From contig DHAA01000150.1 of assembly GCA_002397275.1 (NCBI GenBank), positions 1-39,098 on the forward strand: DNA of 39,098 nucleotides. Reading direction: 5' to 3'. The notes beneath the pieces are model-generated. The model made no database searches. It was not told the origin of the DNA and saw only the letters and a program-made list of their open reading frames with translations. This DNA comes from Thermacetogenium sp. UBA4966. GTDB lineage: Bacteria; Bacillota; DSM-12270; Thermacetogeniales; Thermacetogeniaceae. Shown here one piece after another: positions 15,367 to 24,344 of this stretch (its first letter is position 1; the number at the start of each line of letters is the position of its first letter). Both the position numbers and the translations under genes were made by a program.

Positions 15367-15735
15367 CTAGAGAACCTCTGGAGCTAAAGATACAATTTTC
15401 ATAAAATCCTTTTCCCGTAATTCTCGGGCAACAGGGCCAAAGATTCTTGTGCCGCGGGGGTTTTTCTCATCGCTCAGGATCACTGCGGCATTTTCACTGA
15501 ACTTGATCGTCGAGCCGTCAGGCCGCCGAATACCCTGACGCGTCCTGATCACTACCGCGTGAACCACATCACCTTTTTTTACCATACCGCCGGGGCTTGC
15601 TTCCTTCACGGAAGCGACGACAACGTCGCCCACAGAGGCATAGCGGCGGGTAGAACCCCCTAAGACCCTAATACACAATAACTTCTTGGCGCCGGTATTA
15701 TCACCGACTTTAAGCATTGTCTGCTGCTGGATCAC
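15367..15735 (-). CDS. rplN: 50S ribosomal protein L14
   Basis: The 122-residue L14 has GDNTGAKKLLCIRVLGGS, GDVVVASVKEA and the end VARELREKDFMKIVSLAPEVL. It contacts the 30S subunit and is the binding site of the silencing factor RsfS. The start is a GTG with AAGGGGG nine bases upstream, lying inside the last codons of rpsQ so that the two genes overlap by 26 bases. Confidence 0.97.
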   Translation of the reverse strand: MIQQQTMLKVGDNTGAKKLLCIRVLGGSTRRYASVGDVVVASVKEASPGGMVKKGDVVHAVVIRTRQGIRRPDGSTIKFSENAAVILSDEKNPRGTRIFGPVARELREKDFMKIVSLAPEVL

Positions 15736-16024
15736 TTGCTTTGTCCCCCTTCACAGGCGGCCCGAGATCAATTGCCCGCTTTAGAATTTCAGCCACCCGC
15801 CATCTCTTCTCCTTGCTCAAGGGACGGGTTTCCATCAGCCTGACTCTATCACCGGCCTTGCACTCATTATGCTCATCGTGGGCCTTGAACCTCTTTGTTC
15901 TTCTTACGATACGACCGTACAGAGGATGCCGCACCCTTGTTTCCACTTTAACCACAACGGTTTTTTCCATCTTATCACTGACGACTGTTCCGATCAGCGT
16001 TTTGCGCTCGTTTCGTTCTGTCAT
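15710..16024 (-). CDS. rpsQ: 30S ribosomal protein S17 with extended C-terminus
   Basis: The 104-residue product contains the S17 OB-fold: LIGTVVSDKMEKTVVVKVE, HPLYGRIVRRTKRFKAHDE, and RVRLMETRPLSKEKRWRVAEIL. Bacterial S17 is usually about 84-88 residues. Here an additional hydrophilic tail of about 18 residues (DLGPPVKGDKASDPAADNA) runs past the normal end and into rplN by 26 bases. The tail may be unstructured. The core assignment is certain. Confidence 0.96.
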   Translation of the reverse strand: MTERNERKTLIGTVVSDKMEKTVVVKVETRVRHPLYGRIVRRTKRFKAHDEHNECKAGDRVRLMETRPLSKEKRWRVAEILKRAIDLGPPVKGDKASDPAADNA

Positions 16025-16035
16025 ATCGACACCCC

Positions 16036-16269
16036 CTATCCGTCCTGGCCTGACTGCACAATCGCTCCGCGTTCTCTGTCCAATTCCCTTTCCCGAACGA
16101 CGGTTTTCGTCCTGGCAAAACTGCGCCGCACCTCACGGATCCGCGAGGGGTTATCCAGCTGACCCGTGGCCATCTGGAAACGCAGGCGAAACAATTCGTC
16201 TTTGAGATCCAGTAATTCTTGCTGCAGTTCTTTATCGCTCAGATCGCGTAAATCATTAACCTTCTTCAC
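16036..16269 (-). CDS. rpmC: 50S ribosomal protein L29
   Basis: The 77-residue product is a two-helix L29 with NDLRDLSDKELQQELLDLKDELFRLRFQ and IREVRRSFARTKTVVRERE. It lies by the tunnel exit, where trigger factor and SRP dock. The chosen GTG (16269) overlaps the end of rplP by 14 bases. Two GTG codons four and five positions upstream, closer to AGGAAG, are alternatives. The C-terminus is slightly longer than usual. Confidence 0.9.
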   Translation of the reverse strand: MKKVNDLRDLSDKELQQELLDLKDELFRLRFQMATGQLDNPSRIREVRRSFARTKTVVRERELDRERGAIVQSGQDG

Positions 16270-16693
16270 CGGCCTCACCACCTGCTTCCTGCCGTTTGAT
16301 AAACCTCGTCTTGATCGGCAATTTATGACTTGCCAGACGCATGGCCTCCCGGGCGTCATTATCCGGAACTCCAGCCAGTTCAAAAAGGATGCGACCCGGC
16401 TTGACGACCGCCACCCAGTAATCAGGAACACCTTTACCGCTTCCCATACGGGTTTCCGCCGGTTTGGCAGTAATGGGCTGCTGGGGGAATATTTTGATCC
16501 AGATTTTGCCGCCTCGCTTTACATAACGCGTCATAGCAATTCGAGCAGCCTCTATCTGGCGAGCAGTTATAAAACCAGGCTCCAGGGCTTGGAGAGCATA
16601 TTCGCCGAAACCAATATTATATCCCCGTTCTATTTTTCCTGTCGGACGGCTGAGGAATGGCTTTCTATATTTAACTCTCTTGGGCATTAACAT
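16256..16693 (-). CDS. rplP: 50S ribosomal protein L16
   Basis: The 145-residue L16 starts with the invariant MLMPKRVKYRK and includes GEYALQALEPGFITARQIEAARIAMTR and the GSGKGVPDYWVAVVKPGR loop near the A and P sites. Its ATG overlaps the rpsC stop codon by one base (TAATG). Its 3' end overlaps the start of rpmC. The tail EAGGEAGEEG is slightly extended and acidic. Confidence 0.97.
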   Translation of the reverse strand: MLMPKRVKYRKPFLSRPTGKIERGYNIGFGEYALQALEPGFITARQIEAARIAMTRYVKRGGKIWIKIFPQQPITAKPAETRMGSGKGVPDYWVAVVKPGRILFELAGVPDNDAREAMRLASHKLPIKTRFIKRQEAGGEAGEEG

Positions 16694-17373
16694 TAACCCT
16701 CGCCTCCTTCCGCCGCGCCTGCTTTTTGGGCAGCCTTACCCTGTTTTTCCGGTAAAACCTCTCCCCGGTATATCCAGGCCTTGACTCCGATCTTGCCGTA
16801 CTGTGTATTTGCTTCAGCAAATCCATAGTCAATATCGGCACGCAGCGTATGCAGGGGAACCTTACCCTCGCTGTGCCATTCGGAGCGAGCCATTTCCGCT
16901 CCGGCCAGACGGCCGCTCAGTGCGATCCTGATTCCCTCAGCGCCCATACGCATAGTCCTGCTAACCGCCTGCCTCATTGCTCTGCGGAAACCAACGCGCC
17001 GCTCAAGCTGAGAAGCAACGCTTTCCGCGACCAACTGGGCGTCGATTTCCGGCCGCTTAATTTCAACAATATTAACACTGACCTGCTTCCCCGACAACTT
17101 CTCCAGATCCTTGCGTAAAGACTCAACTTCTGTGCCGCCGCGCCCGATAACAATGCCGGGTTTGGCGGTGTGAATGGAGATGCGCAGACGGTTCGCCGCC
17201 CTTTCGATCGCTACCAGGGACACGCCGGATAGACAGAGCCGCTTCTTGATGTAATCCCTGAGCAGGATATCTTCATGGAGCAGTTCGCGGTAATTCTTAT
17301 CGGCATACCACTTGGAATCCCATTCCTTGATGATGCCCAAACGAAGACCCTTGGGGTGTACCTTTTGACCCAT
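16693..17373 (-). CDS. rpsC: 30S ribosomal protein S3
   Basis: The 226-residue S3 starts MGQKVHPKGLRLGII. It has the KH domain with VIGRGGTEVESLRKDLEKLSGK and the C-terminal RGEVLPEK segment. S3 forms part of the mRNA entry channel and helicase. It lies between rplV and rplP and overlaps rplP by one base. Confidence 0.98.
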   Translation of the reverse strand: MGQKVHPKGLRLGIIKEWDSKWYADKNYRELLHEDILLRDYIKKRLCLSGVSLVAIERAANRLRISIHTAKPGIVIGRGGTEVESLRKDLEKLSGKQVSVNIVEIKRPEIDAQLVAESVASQLERRVGFRRAMRQAVSRTMRMGAEGIRIALSGRLAGAEMARSEWHSEGKVPLHTLRADIDYGFAEANTQYGKIGVKAWIYRGEVLPEKQGKAAQKAGAAEGGEG

Positions 17374-17376
17374 TTT

Positions 17377-17718
17377 TTACCCCTCCTTTCGTTCGGCTAC
17401 TACTACCGTAATATGGCTTGTTCTTTTGCGCTTTACATCTGCCCGTCCGCGCGCCCGCGGACGGTAGCGTTTCACCATCGGCCCCTCGTCAACCAGGAGC
17501 GATTTTATATACAGCTCATCCCGCGTCAGGTTCTTATTATGTTCGGCATTGGCAGCGGCGGAACTGACCACCTTGGCGAGAGGAACCGCAGCTTTTCCCG
17601 GCACAAACTTTAATATTGCCAGGGCTTCCGTTACATCCTTGCCTCTCACCAGGTCCGCCACCTGCCGCAATTTGCGCGGGGGAATCCAAATATAGCGTAC
17701 AACAGCCCTTGCTTCCAC
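17377..17718 (-). CDS. rplV: 50S ribosomal protein L22
   Basis: The GTG at 17718 is chosen because AGGAG lies eight bases upstream and the N-terminus MEARAVVRYIWIPPRKLRQVADLVRG then matches L22. The in-frame GTG three codons earlier overlaps that ribosome binding site. The product of 113 residues includes the tunnel-lining hairpin and the end RPRARGRADVKRKRTSHITVVVAE. Macrolide resistance mutations in other species map to this hairpin. I see nothing abnormal in it. Confidence 0.96.
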   Translation of the reverse strand: MEARAVVRYIWIPPRKLRQVADLVRGKDVTEALAILKFVPGKAAVPLAKVVSSAAANAEHNKNLTRDELYIKSLLVDEGPMVKRYRPRARGRADVKRKRTSHITVVVAERKEG

Positions 17719-17732
17719 GAAATCCACTCCTT

Positions 17733-18017
17733 TTATTTGAGTGCCGTCGAGCGTTCGGTATGAGCGCCATGGCCGCGGAAGAGGCGTGTCGGCGCAAATT
17801 CACCCAGCTTATGCCCCACCATATCCTCGGTAATATAAATGGGAATGTGCCTCCGTCCATCATGCACTGCGATTGTATGTCCGATCATCTCGGGAAATAT
17901 CGTCGACCGACGCGACCATGTCTTAATCACACGTTTTTCGCCCTTCTCATTCATCTCTTCAATTCGGCTCAATAGTTTCTGCTCACAATAAGGCCCTTTT
18001 TTTAGAGAACGACCCAA
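17733..18017 (-). CDS. rpsS: 30S ribosomal protein S19
   Basis: The 94-residue S19 starts MGRSLKKGPYCEQKLL and includes KTWSRRSTIFPEMIGHTIAVHDGR and HKLGEFAPTRLFRGH. It is in the 30S head with S13. The start is a TTG with AAGGAGG nine bases upstream. It lies between rplB and rplV. Confidence 0.97.
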   Translation of the reverse strand: MGRSLKKGPYCEQKLLSRIEEMNEKGEKRVIKTWSRRSTIFPEMIGHTIAVHDGRRHIPIYITEDMVGHKLGEFAPTRLFRGHGAHTERSTALK

Positions 18018-18049
18018 GTCTGCATCCCTCCTTAACGGCAGCAGCCGCT

Positions 18050-18880
18050 TTATCGCTTCGTGCGCCGCTTAACAATCAACTTATCCGAGGCTTTCTTCTT
18101 TTTACGAGTCCTGGCGCCCAGCGCCGGTTTCCCCCAGGGGGTTACCGGGTTACGTCCTGCCGTGGATTTTCCTTCGCCGCCGCCATGAGGATGGTCCACA
18201 GGGTTCATCACAACTCCGCGCACAGTAGGTCTCCATCCTAACAAACGCCGTCTGCCGGCTTTTCCATAATGAACGTTTTCATGATCCAGGTTTCCCACCT
18301 GACCCACTGTCGCCTTACAGTCGGCATGAATCATTCTCATTTCTCCCGAAGGCATTCTCAGAGTGGCATAATCCCCTTCCCTGGCCATTAACTGTGCGGA
18401 GGCGCCAGCGGAGCGGACCAATTTTGCTCCCCCGCCGGGGGACATCTCGACGTTGTGTACCATCGTTCCCACCGGAATACTGCGCAGTGAAAGGGCGTTT
18501 CCCGGTTTGATATCAGCGTCTTTTCCTGAGAACACTTTTCCTCCAACCTTCAGCCCCAGCGGCGCCAAAATATATCTTTTCTCTCCATCGGCATAATGGA
18601 GCAAAGCGATGTTGGCAGACCGGTTAGGGTCATACTCCAAAGAAGCGACGCGCGCAGGTATTCCATCTTTATCCCGTTTAAAATCAATCAAGCGATAGGA
18701 TCGCTTAGCTCCGCCGCCGCGATGGCGCACCGTAATGCGTCCGCTATTATTGCGGCCGGCTTTCTTGCGCACAGGTTTGAGCAATGATTTTTCAGGCTCA
18801 ACATCGTTTAGGTGATCATTGACCACAGCGCTCATAAATCGCCTGCCCGGGGTTGTCGGCTTATATTTTTTTGTTGCCAT
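18050..18880 (-). CDS. rplB: 50S ribosomal protein L2
   Basis: L2 helps associate the subunits and supports peptidyl transfer. The 276-residue protein starts MATKKYKPTTPGRRF and has GRNNSGRITVRHRGGGAKR, the OB-fold region, and the C-terminal NPVDHPHGGGEGKS loop containing the conserved histidine near the catalytic centre. AAGGAGG precedes the ATG. It lies between rplW and rpsS. Confidence 0.98.
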   Translation of the reverse strand: MATKKYKPTTPGRRFMSAVVNDHLNDVEPEKSLLKPVRKKAGRNNSGRITVRHRGGGAKRSYRLIDFKRDKDGIPARVASLEYDPNRSANIALLHYADGEKRYILAPLGLKVGGKVFSGKDADIKPGNALSLRSIPVGTMVHNVEMSPGGGAKLVRSAGASAQLMAREGDYATLRMPSGEMRMIHADCKATVGQVGNLDHENVHYGKAGRRRLLGWRPTVRGVVMNPVDHPHGGGEGKSTAGRNPVTPWGKPALGARTRKKKKASDKLIVKRRTKR

Positions 18881-18914
18881 TATTTACCTCCTTCCGCTGC
18901 CATTTAACAAAAGG

Positions 18915-19211
18915 TTAGGAGAGCAGTTCTTCGAAAATATTAATCTTATCGCCCTCATTCAAGGTAACGATGGCTTTTTTACGAACCGGCTTCAGCCCGA
19001 CGAAGCGGCCTACACGCTTTTTCTTTCCCTTCTCGGTCATCGTATTAACAGCCGTCACCTTGACGTTAAAAAGCTCCTCGACAGCTTTTTTGATCTCGAT
19101 CTTGTTGGCATGTCTGTCTACGTAAAAAGCGTATTTATTCTGCTCCTGGGCAAGGTTTACCGCCTTTTCCGTGACAAGCGGCTTGATGATAATATCATGG
19201 GGACTGCGCAT
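18915..19211 (-). CDS. rplW: 50S ribosomal protein L23
   Basis: The 98-residue L23 begins MRSPHDIIIKPLVTEKAVNLA and has the typical KIEIKKAVEELFNVKVTAVNT segment. It provides the docking site at the tunnel exit for trigger factor and SRP. The ATG at 19211 has AGGAGG nine bases upstream and lies inside the last codons of rplD, an overlap of 17 bases. Confidence 0.96.
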   Translation of the reverse strand: MRSPHDIIIKPLVTEKAVNLAQEQNKYAFYVDRHANKIEIKKAVEELFNVKVTAVNTMTEKGKKKRVGRFVGLKPVRKKAIVTLNEGDKINIFEELLS

Positions 19212-19833
19212 CACCCAGCACCTCCTCAATCTTGGACACCGCCATAGACGTCATGATCACCTTATCGGCAGCCAGGACGTCATAGACGCACAAGCGGTCG
19301 GCCAACTTGAAATTCACGCCGGGAATATTGCGTGTCGCCAGCAGCAGATCGGGCTGTTCCTTCTCCGAAACCAACAGTATGTTTCCCGCCGCTTCCAAAG
19401 ATTCTAAAAGTTTGACGGCCTCTTTTGTTCTAGGCGCAGGCAATTGCAGTTCTTCAATGACAATCAGCCCCCCCTCGCCGGCCAGAGCGGAAAGCGCCGA
19501 TTTAAGCGCCAAACGGCGCATTTTACGCGGCATAGACTGCTTATAGCTACGCGGCCGGGGACCGAAAACAATCCCGCCACCACGCCAGAGCGGCGAGCGA
19601 ATGCTCCCCACGCGCGCCCGGCCGGTACCCTTTTGACGCCACGGCTTACGCCCGCCGCCGCGCACATCGCCGCGCGTCTTGGCAGCGGCGGTACCGCCTC
19701 TCTGATTTGCCATGTGACGCACTATGGCCTGGTGGAGGACATCATCATTGATCGGAACGGCAAATATGTCGTCCCGAAGATCTGCATCTCCTGACCTTTT
19801 TCCTTCTACATTATACAAAGCAGCTTTCGCCAT
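19195..19833 (-). CDS. rplD: 50S ribosomal protein L4
   Basis: The 212-residue L4 has the tunnel loop region GGGRKPWRQKGTGRARVGSIRSPLWRGGG (long loop reaching into the exit tunnel) and the C-terminal domain with DRLCVYDVLAADKVIMT. L4 represses its own S10 operon in Gammaproteobacteria. No such leader is evident here. It lies between rplC and rplW. Confidence 0.97.
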   Translation of the reverse strand: MAKAALYNVEGKRSGDADLRDDIFAVPINDDVLHQAIVRHMANQRGGTAAAKTRGDVRGGGRKPWRQKGTGRARVGSIRSPLWRGGGIVFGPRPRSYKQSMPRKMRRLALKSALSALAGEGGLIVIEELQLPAPRTKEAVKLLESLEAAGNILLVSEKEQPDLLLATRNIPGVNFKLADRLCVYDVLAADKVIMTSMAVSKIEEVLGDAQSP

Positions 19834-19853
19834 CAGTTATTCCTCCTTTCCGG

Positions 19854-20483
19854 CTAGCGCAGCGAATCTTTAATCATCAGCAATCCCCGGCGGGGACCGG
19901 GAACCGCCCCTCGCACCAAGAGGAGATTGCGTTCGCTATCCACTTTGATCACCCGCAGCTTTTGAACCGTAACCTTTTCACCGCCCATCCTACCGGGCAG
20001 CTTCCTCCCTTTAAACACCCGGGCAGGGCCCTTGGCGCCCAACGAACCGGGGCCGCGATGGTATTTTGAGCCGTGCTTTGTGGGTCCGCGGTGGAAACCG
20101 TGTCTCTTGATGCCACCGGCAAAACCTTTCCCTTTAGTTATTCCCTGAACATCAACATTCTCTCCGGCGCTGAAAATATCAGCCTTTATTTCCTGCCCCA
20201 CTGCATAGCCTTCCAATTCCGCTTCATCCAGCCGCATCTCTTTCAGATAACGAAGCGGCTTAACCTTATCTTTGTTGAAATGCCCGCGCAGGGGGTTGTT
20301 CAGTTTCTCTGCGCGCCGCTCCCCGAAACCGAGCTGCAAGGCTGCGTAACCGTCACGCTCCGTGGTTTTCTTTTGCACAACAAAGCAGGGTCCGGCTTCA
20401 ATTACCGTTACCGGTACCGCCTTTCCTTCTTCATCGAAAATTTGGGACATTCCCACCTTGCGGCCAAGAATGCTTTTCCGCAA
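19854..20483 (-). CDS. rplC: 50S ribosomal protein L3
   Basis: The TTG at 20483 is chosen since AGGAGG lies eight bases before it. An in-frame GTG three codons upstream is part of that site. The 209-residue product reads RKSILGRKVGMSQIFDEEGK, then KGFAGGIKRHGFHRGPTKHGSKYHRGPGS, the loop that approaches the peptidyl-transferase centre. L3 is one of the first proteins in 50S assembly. It follows rpsJ. Confidence 0.97.
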   Translation of the reverse strand: MRKSILGRKVGMSQIFDEEGKAVPVTVIEAGPCFVVQKKTTERDGYAALQLGFGERRAEKLNNPLRGHFNKDKVKPLRYLKEMRLDEAELEGYAVGQEIKADIFSAGENVDVQGITKGKGFAGGIKRHGFHRGPTKHGSKYHRGPGSLGAKGPARVFKGRKLPGRMGGEKVTVQKLRVIKVDSERNLLLVRGAVPGPRRGLLMIKDSLR

Positions 20484-20520
20484 CTTTTTCACCTCCTAAT
20501 CCCTGACACTCCGGCATCTC

Positions 20521-20829
20521 TTACAGTTTAATCTCGATGTCGACTCCAGCCGGAAGGTCGAGACGCATGAGGGCGTCGATCGTTTTCGGCGTTGGTTCCA
20601 GGATATCGACAAGCCGTTTATGCGTCCGCATCTCAAACTGCTCCCGGGAATCCTTGTCAACATGCGGTGACCGCAAAACAGTAATAATACTTTTCTCCGT
20701 TGGAAGCGGAACGGGGCCGGATATCAATGCCCCTGTGCGGCTTGCTGTCTCTACGATCTTCTGTGCCGACTGGTCAAGAATTTTATGATCAAAGGCTTTT
20801 AATCTGATACGTATTTTCTGGCGCGCCAC
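20521..20829 (-). CDS. rpsJ: 30S ribosomal protein S10 (NusE)
   Basis: The 102-residue product has QKIRIRLKAFDHKILDQSAQKIVE, GPVPLPTEKSIITVLRSPHVDKDSREQFE and the end DLPAGVDIEIKL, the classical S10. It also acts as NusE in transcription antitermination with NusB and NusG. The GTG at 20829 follows AAGGAGG by seven bases. The ATG just upstream is too close to that site. It opens the S10 set, 60 bases after tuf. Confidence 0.97.
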   Translation of the reverse strand: MARQKIRIRLKAFDHKILDQSAQKIVETASRTGALISGPVPLPTEKSIITVLRSPHVDKDSREQFEMRTHKRLVDILEPTPKTIDALMRLDLPAGVDIEIKL

Positions 20830-20889
20830 TCTCATCCCTCCTTAATCAAGACCTAGCCACTCCTAGTCGCTAACGGCTCAAGGGATCCT

Positions 20890-22092
20890 CTATTCGATGA
20901 TCTCGGTAACAACGCCGGCGCCTACGGTACGGCCTCCTTCACGAACAGCAAAACGCAATCCCTCTTCCATAGCTATAGGAGTGATCAGCTCTATATCCAT
21001 GTTCACATTATCACCGGGCATAACCATTTCCACACCTTCAGGCAGCTTAATCGTGCCGGTAACGTCGGTTGTGCGGAAATAGAACTGCGGTCTGTAGCCC
21101 TGGAAGAACGGCGTGTGACGCCCTCCCTCCTCTTTGGTCAGAACAACTACCTCTCCCTTGAATTTGGTGTGGGGCTTTACAGAGGCGGGTTTGGCAATAA
21201 CCTGGCCGCGCTCCACATCCTCTCGGTCAATGCCTCTCAACAGCACACCGATATTATCCCCGGCTTCGCCCTGATCCAGAAGTTTGCGGAACATTTCCAC
21301 ACCTGTGACAACCGTCTTGCGCGGCTCATCCTGCAGGCCGACGATCTCCACATTGTCTCCAACCTTAACCACGCCGCGCTCTACCCTGCCGGTAACCACC
21401 GTACCGCGTCCTGTAATTGTGAAAACATCTTCAACAGGCATTAAGAACGGCTTATCGACATCGCGCTCCGGCGTGGGGAAATAATCGTCGACAGCATCCA
21501 TCAGCTTAAGGATAGACCCGCAATGCTCGCAATCCGGTTTCCCGCAGCCGCATTCCATAGCCTTCAGGGCGCTTCCGGCGATGATCGGGATGTCGTCTCC
21601 TGGAAATTCGTACTCACTTAACAGTTCCCGCACTTCCAGTTCCACCAGTTCCATCAATTCCGGGTCATCCACCAAATCGGCTTTGTTGAGGTAAACCACG
21701 ATTTTCGGTACGCCAACCTGACGGGCCAAAACAATATGCTCCCTCGTCTGAGGCATAGGGCCGTCAGCCGCGGAAACCACCAGTATCGCTCCGTCCATCT
21801 GGGCGGCGCCGGTGATCATGTTCTTAATATAGTCGGCATGGCCCGGGCAGTCCACGTGAGCATAGTGCCTTTTTTCGGTCTCATACTCCACATGAGCGAT
21901 AGCGATGGTAATTCCGCGCTCTCTCTCTTCAGGCGCCTTATCGATCTCACCGTAATCGGTGGCATTGGCAAAGCCTTTCTGACTCAAAACCTTGGTAATA
22001 GCGGAGGTCAACGTTGTCTTGCCGTGGTCCACATGTCCGATGGTCCCGATGTTCATATGCGGCTTTGTGCGCTCATACTTCTTCTTACCCAT
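20890..22092 (-). CDS. tuf: Elongation factor Tu with a four-cysteine insertion
   Basis: EF-Tu carries aminoacyl-tRNA to the ribosome. The 400-residue protein has the G1 motif GHVDHGKT (19-26), DCPGH (81-85) and NKAD (136-139), followed by domains 2 and 3. Between the G domain end and LMDAVDDYFPTPERD, the usual short loop is replaced by a segment with Cys181, Cys183, Cys188 and Cys191 (CGCGKPDCEHCG), which could bind a metal. Similar segments occur in EF-Tu of some Clostridia. It follows fusA with a 129-base gap and precedes rpsJ. No other tuf copy is in the window. Confidence 0.98.
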   Translation of the reverse strand: MGKKKYERTKPHMNIGTIGHVDHGKTTLTSAITKVLSQKGFANATDYGEIDKAPEERERGITIAIAHVEYETEKRHYAHVDCPGHADYIKNMITGAAQMDGAILVVSAADGPMPQTREHIVLARQVGVPKIVVYLNKADLVDDPELMELVELEVRELLSEYEFPGDDIPIIAGSALKAMECGCGKPDCEHCGSILKLMDAVDDYFPTPERDVDKPFLMPVEDVFTITGRGTVVTGRVERGVVKVGDNVEIVGLQDEPRKTVVTGVEMFRKLLDQGEAGDNIGVLLRGIDREDVERGQVIAKPASVKPHTKFKGEVVVLTKEEGGRHTPFFQGYRPQFYFRTTDVTGTIKLPEGVEMVMPGDNVNMDIELITPIAMEEGLRFAVREGGRTVGAGVVTEIIE

Positions 22093-22221
22093 TTTTCATA
22101 ACCTTCCTTTCTCAAAATCTAAATTGATCATTTGCTGATTTAATCCCGGCGCTCTTTCGGTAAAAGGCGGCCGGGCTACATCCCCAAAGATAACCCGGAG
22201 TATAACGGTACGGCGGTTTAT

Positions 22222-24309
22222 TTAAATAGCAAAGCCGTATCCCCGCGCCTTAAAGAGCTGCTCCACCACTTCGGCAGGCGCCTGTTCGTAATGATCGTAC
22301 TGCATTACATAACTGCCCCGTCCCTGGGTAAGGGACCGCAGATCAGTAGCATAACCAAACATTTCAGCAAGGGGCCCCAGGCCTTTAACAATCTGCCGGT
22401 TTCCCTCCAGCTCAGTGATCCCGATCCGGCCGCGGCGAGAACCAAAGTCCCCGATCACATCCCCCAAATATTCCTCAGGCACAGATATCTCGACTTTCAT
22501 GATGGGCTCCAGCAGCACTGCTTTTCCTTTTCCCACGGCATCACGCAAAGCCAGCGCTCCAGCTATTTTAAATGCCAATTCCGAAGAATCCACCTCATGA
22601 AAGGACCCTCCCACAAGGGCGGCGCGCACATCAACCATAGGGTACCCCGCTAAAACTCCGCTTCCCAGAGTCTCTTCGATTCCACTGCTGATGGCAGGTA
22701 TGAATTCCTTAGGAATGATGCCGCCGGTTGTGCGGTCCTCGAATTCGTAGCCGCTGCCCGCAGGAAGAGGCTCAATTTCTAAGATCACATGTCCATACTG
22801 ACCATGCCCGCCGCTTTGTTTGATGTATTTGCCTTCCCCGCGAGCCTTGTTTCTGATCGTCTCCTTGTAAGCCACCTGGCGTTTGCCCACATTAGCCTCT
22901 ACATGAAATTCCCTGAACAGGCGGTCGACAATAATCTCCAGGTGTAGTTCACCCATCCCGGCAATCAGCGTTTGGCCGGTGTCATGGTCCGTATATGTTC
23001 GGAAAGTGGGATCTTCTTCCGCAAGACGGTGCAAAGCTGTTCCGATACGCTCTTGATCCGCCTTGGTTTTCGGTTCTATAGCGACTGTGATCACCGGTTC
23101 CGGGAAAGATATGGATTCAAGCAAAACGGGATCCTGCTCTGAACAGAGGGTATCTCCTGTTGCTGTTCCTTTAAGGCCTACCGCGGCGACGATCTCCCCG
23201 GTATAAGCAGCGTTGATATCCTGACGGTGGTTGGCATGCATCTTCAGCAGCCGCCCGATCCGCTCCCTCTTCCCCTTGGTAGCGTTATAGACCGTATCCC
23301 CTGTTTTTATTGACCCGGAATAAATGCGCAGAAATACCAGCTTTCCCACATAGTTGTCGGACTGCACCTTAAAGGCTAAAGCAGCCAGAGGCTCGCTGTC
23401 GTCCACTTTCCTGCTGACACTGTCTCCGCTCTCCGGGTTTTTCCCCACCACAGGGGGCACATCCAGCGGCGACGGCAGATAATCTACAATTGCGTCCAAC
23501 AGTGGCTGAACCCCTTTATTGTGAAAAGAAGTTCCGCAGAGAACCGGTATAAATCCACAGGTCAAAATGCCTTTGCGAATAGCGGCCTTGATCTGGTCAA
23601 CAGTAATATTCTCGCCCTCCAAATAGTTGGTCAGCAGCTGATCATCATATTCTGCCAGGGCCTCCAGAAGCTGTTCCCGGTAAAAGCGTTTTTCTGCGAC
23701 CAATTCCTCGGGCACAGGCGCCTCAATAAAATCAACGCCCAGATCATCCTGGTAGATGACCGCCGTATCTTTGACGAGATCAATAATGCCTCTGAATGAA
23801 TCCTCACTTCCGATCGGAAGCTGTATGGGCACCGCATTGGCCTGCAGGCGCTTGCGGATTGTGGCTACCGCATGGTGAAAATCGGCGCCGACACGATCCA
23901 TCTTGTTGAGATACGCCAATCGGGGGATCTGATAATGGTCCGCCTGCCTCCATACTGTCTCTGACTGGGGCTCCACCCCGGCAACCGCATCAAAGATAAA
24001 GACACCCCCGTCGAGCACCCGCAGAGAGCGTTCCACTTCAGCAGTAAAGTCCACGTGACCGGGCGTGTCAATAATGTTAATAATAAAACCGCGCCAGTGG
24101 CAGGTCGTCGCCGCAGACATAATAGTGATGCCCCGTTCCTGCTCCTGGACCATCCAGTCCATGGTCGCCGCTCCATCATCCACTTCTCCTATTCTGAATA
24201 CTCTGCCTGAATAAAAAAGGATGCGTTCTGTTGTCGTAGTCTTTCCGGCGTCTATATGTGCCATAATACCAATATTGCGAATCTTTTCAAAGGGAACTTC
24301 ACGTCCCAT
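22222..24309 (-). CDS. fusA: Elongation factor G
   Basis: EF-G drives translocation of tRNA and mRNA using GTP. The 695-residue protein has the P-loop AHIDAGKT (17-24), switch region RGITIMSAATTC, DTPGHVDF and NKMD, then domains II-V with GMGELHLEI and GSYVMQYDHYEQAP at the C-terminus. The ATG at 24309 is preferred since a G-rich ribosome binding site lies seven bases upstream. An in-frame GTG two codons earlier is the alternative. It lies between rpsG and tuf. Confidence 0.98.
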   Translation of the reverse strand: MGREVPFEKIRNIGIMAHIDAGKTTTTERILFYSGRVFRIGEVDDGAATMDWMVQEQERGITIMSAATTCHWRGFIINIIDTPGHVDFTAEVERSLRVLDGGVFIFDAVAGVEPQSETVWRQADHYQIPRLAYLNKMDRVGADFHHAVATIRKRLQANAVPIQLPIGSEDSFRGIIDLVKDTAVIYQDDLGVDFIEAPVPEELVAEKRFYREQLLEALAEYDDQLLTNYLEGENITVDQIKAAIRKGILTCGFIPVLCGTSFHNKGVQPLLDAIVDYLPSPLDVPPVVGKNPESGDSVSRKVDDSEPLAALAFKVQSDNYVGKLVFLRIYSGSIKTGDTVYNATKGKRERIGRLLKMHANHRQDINAAYTGEIVAAVGLKGTATGDTLCSEQDPVLLESISFPEPVITVAIEPKTKADQERIGTALHRLAEEDPTFRTYTDHDTGQTLIAGMGELHLEIIVDRLFREFHVEANVGKRQVAYKETIRNKARGEGKYIKQSGGHGQYGHVILEIEPLPAGSGYEFEDRTTGGIIPKEFIPAISSGIEETLGSGVLAGYPMVDVRAALVGGSFHEVDSSELAFKIAGALALRDAVGKGKAVLLEPIMKVEISVPEEYLGDVIGDFGSRRGRIGITELEGNRQIVKGLGPLAEMFGYATDLRSLTQGRGSYVMQYDHYEQAPAEVVEQLFKARGYGFAI

Positions 24310-24344
24310 ACACACACCCCCCCTTTCTTTCAGATTAATAAAAA

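Noticed and set aside
16270..16431. Longer L29 reading extending through rplP
   Set aside because: The additional codons are an out-of-frame reading of rplP and do not resemble L29.
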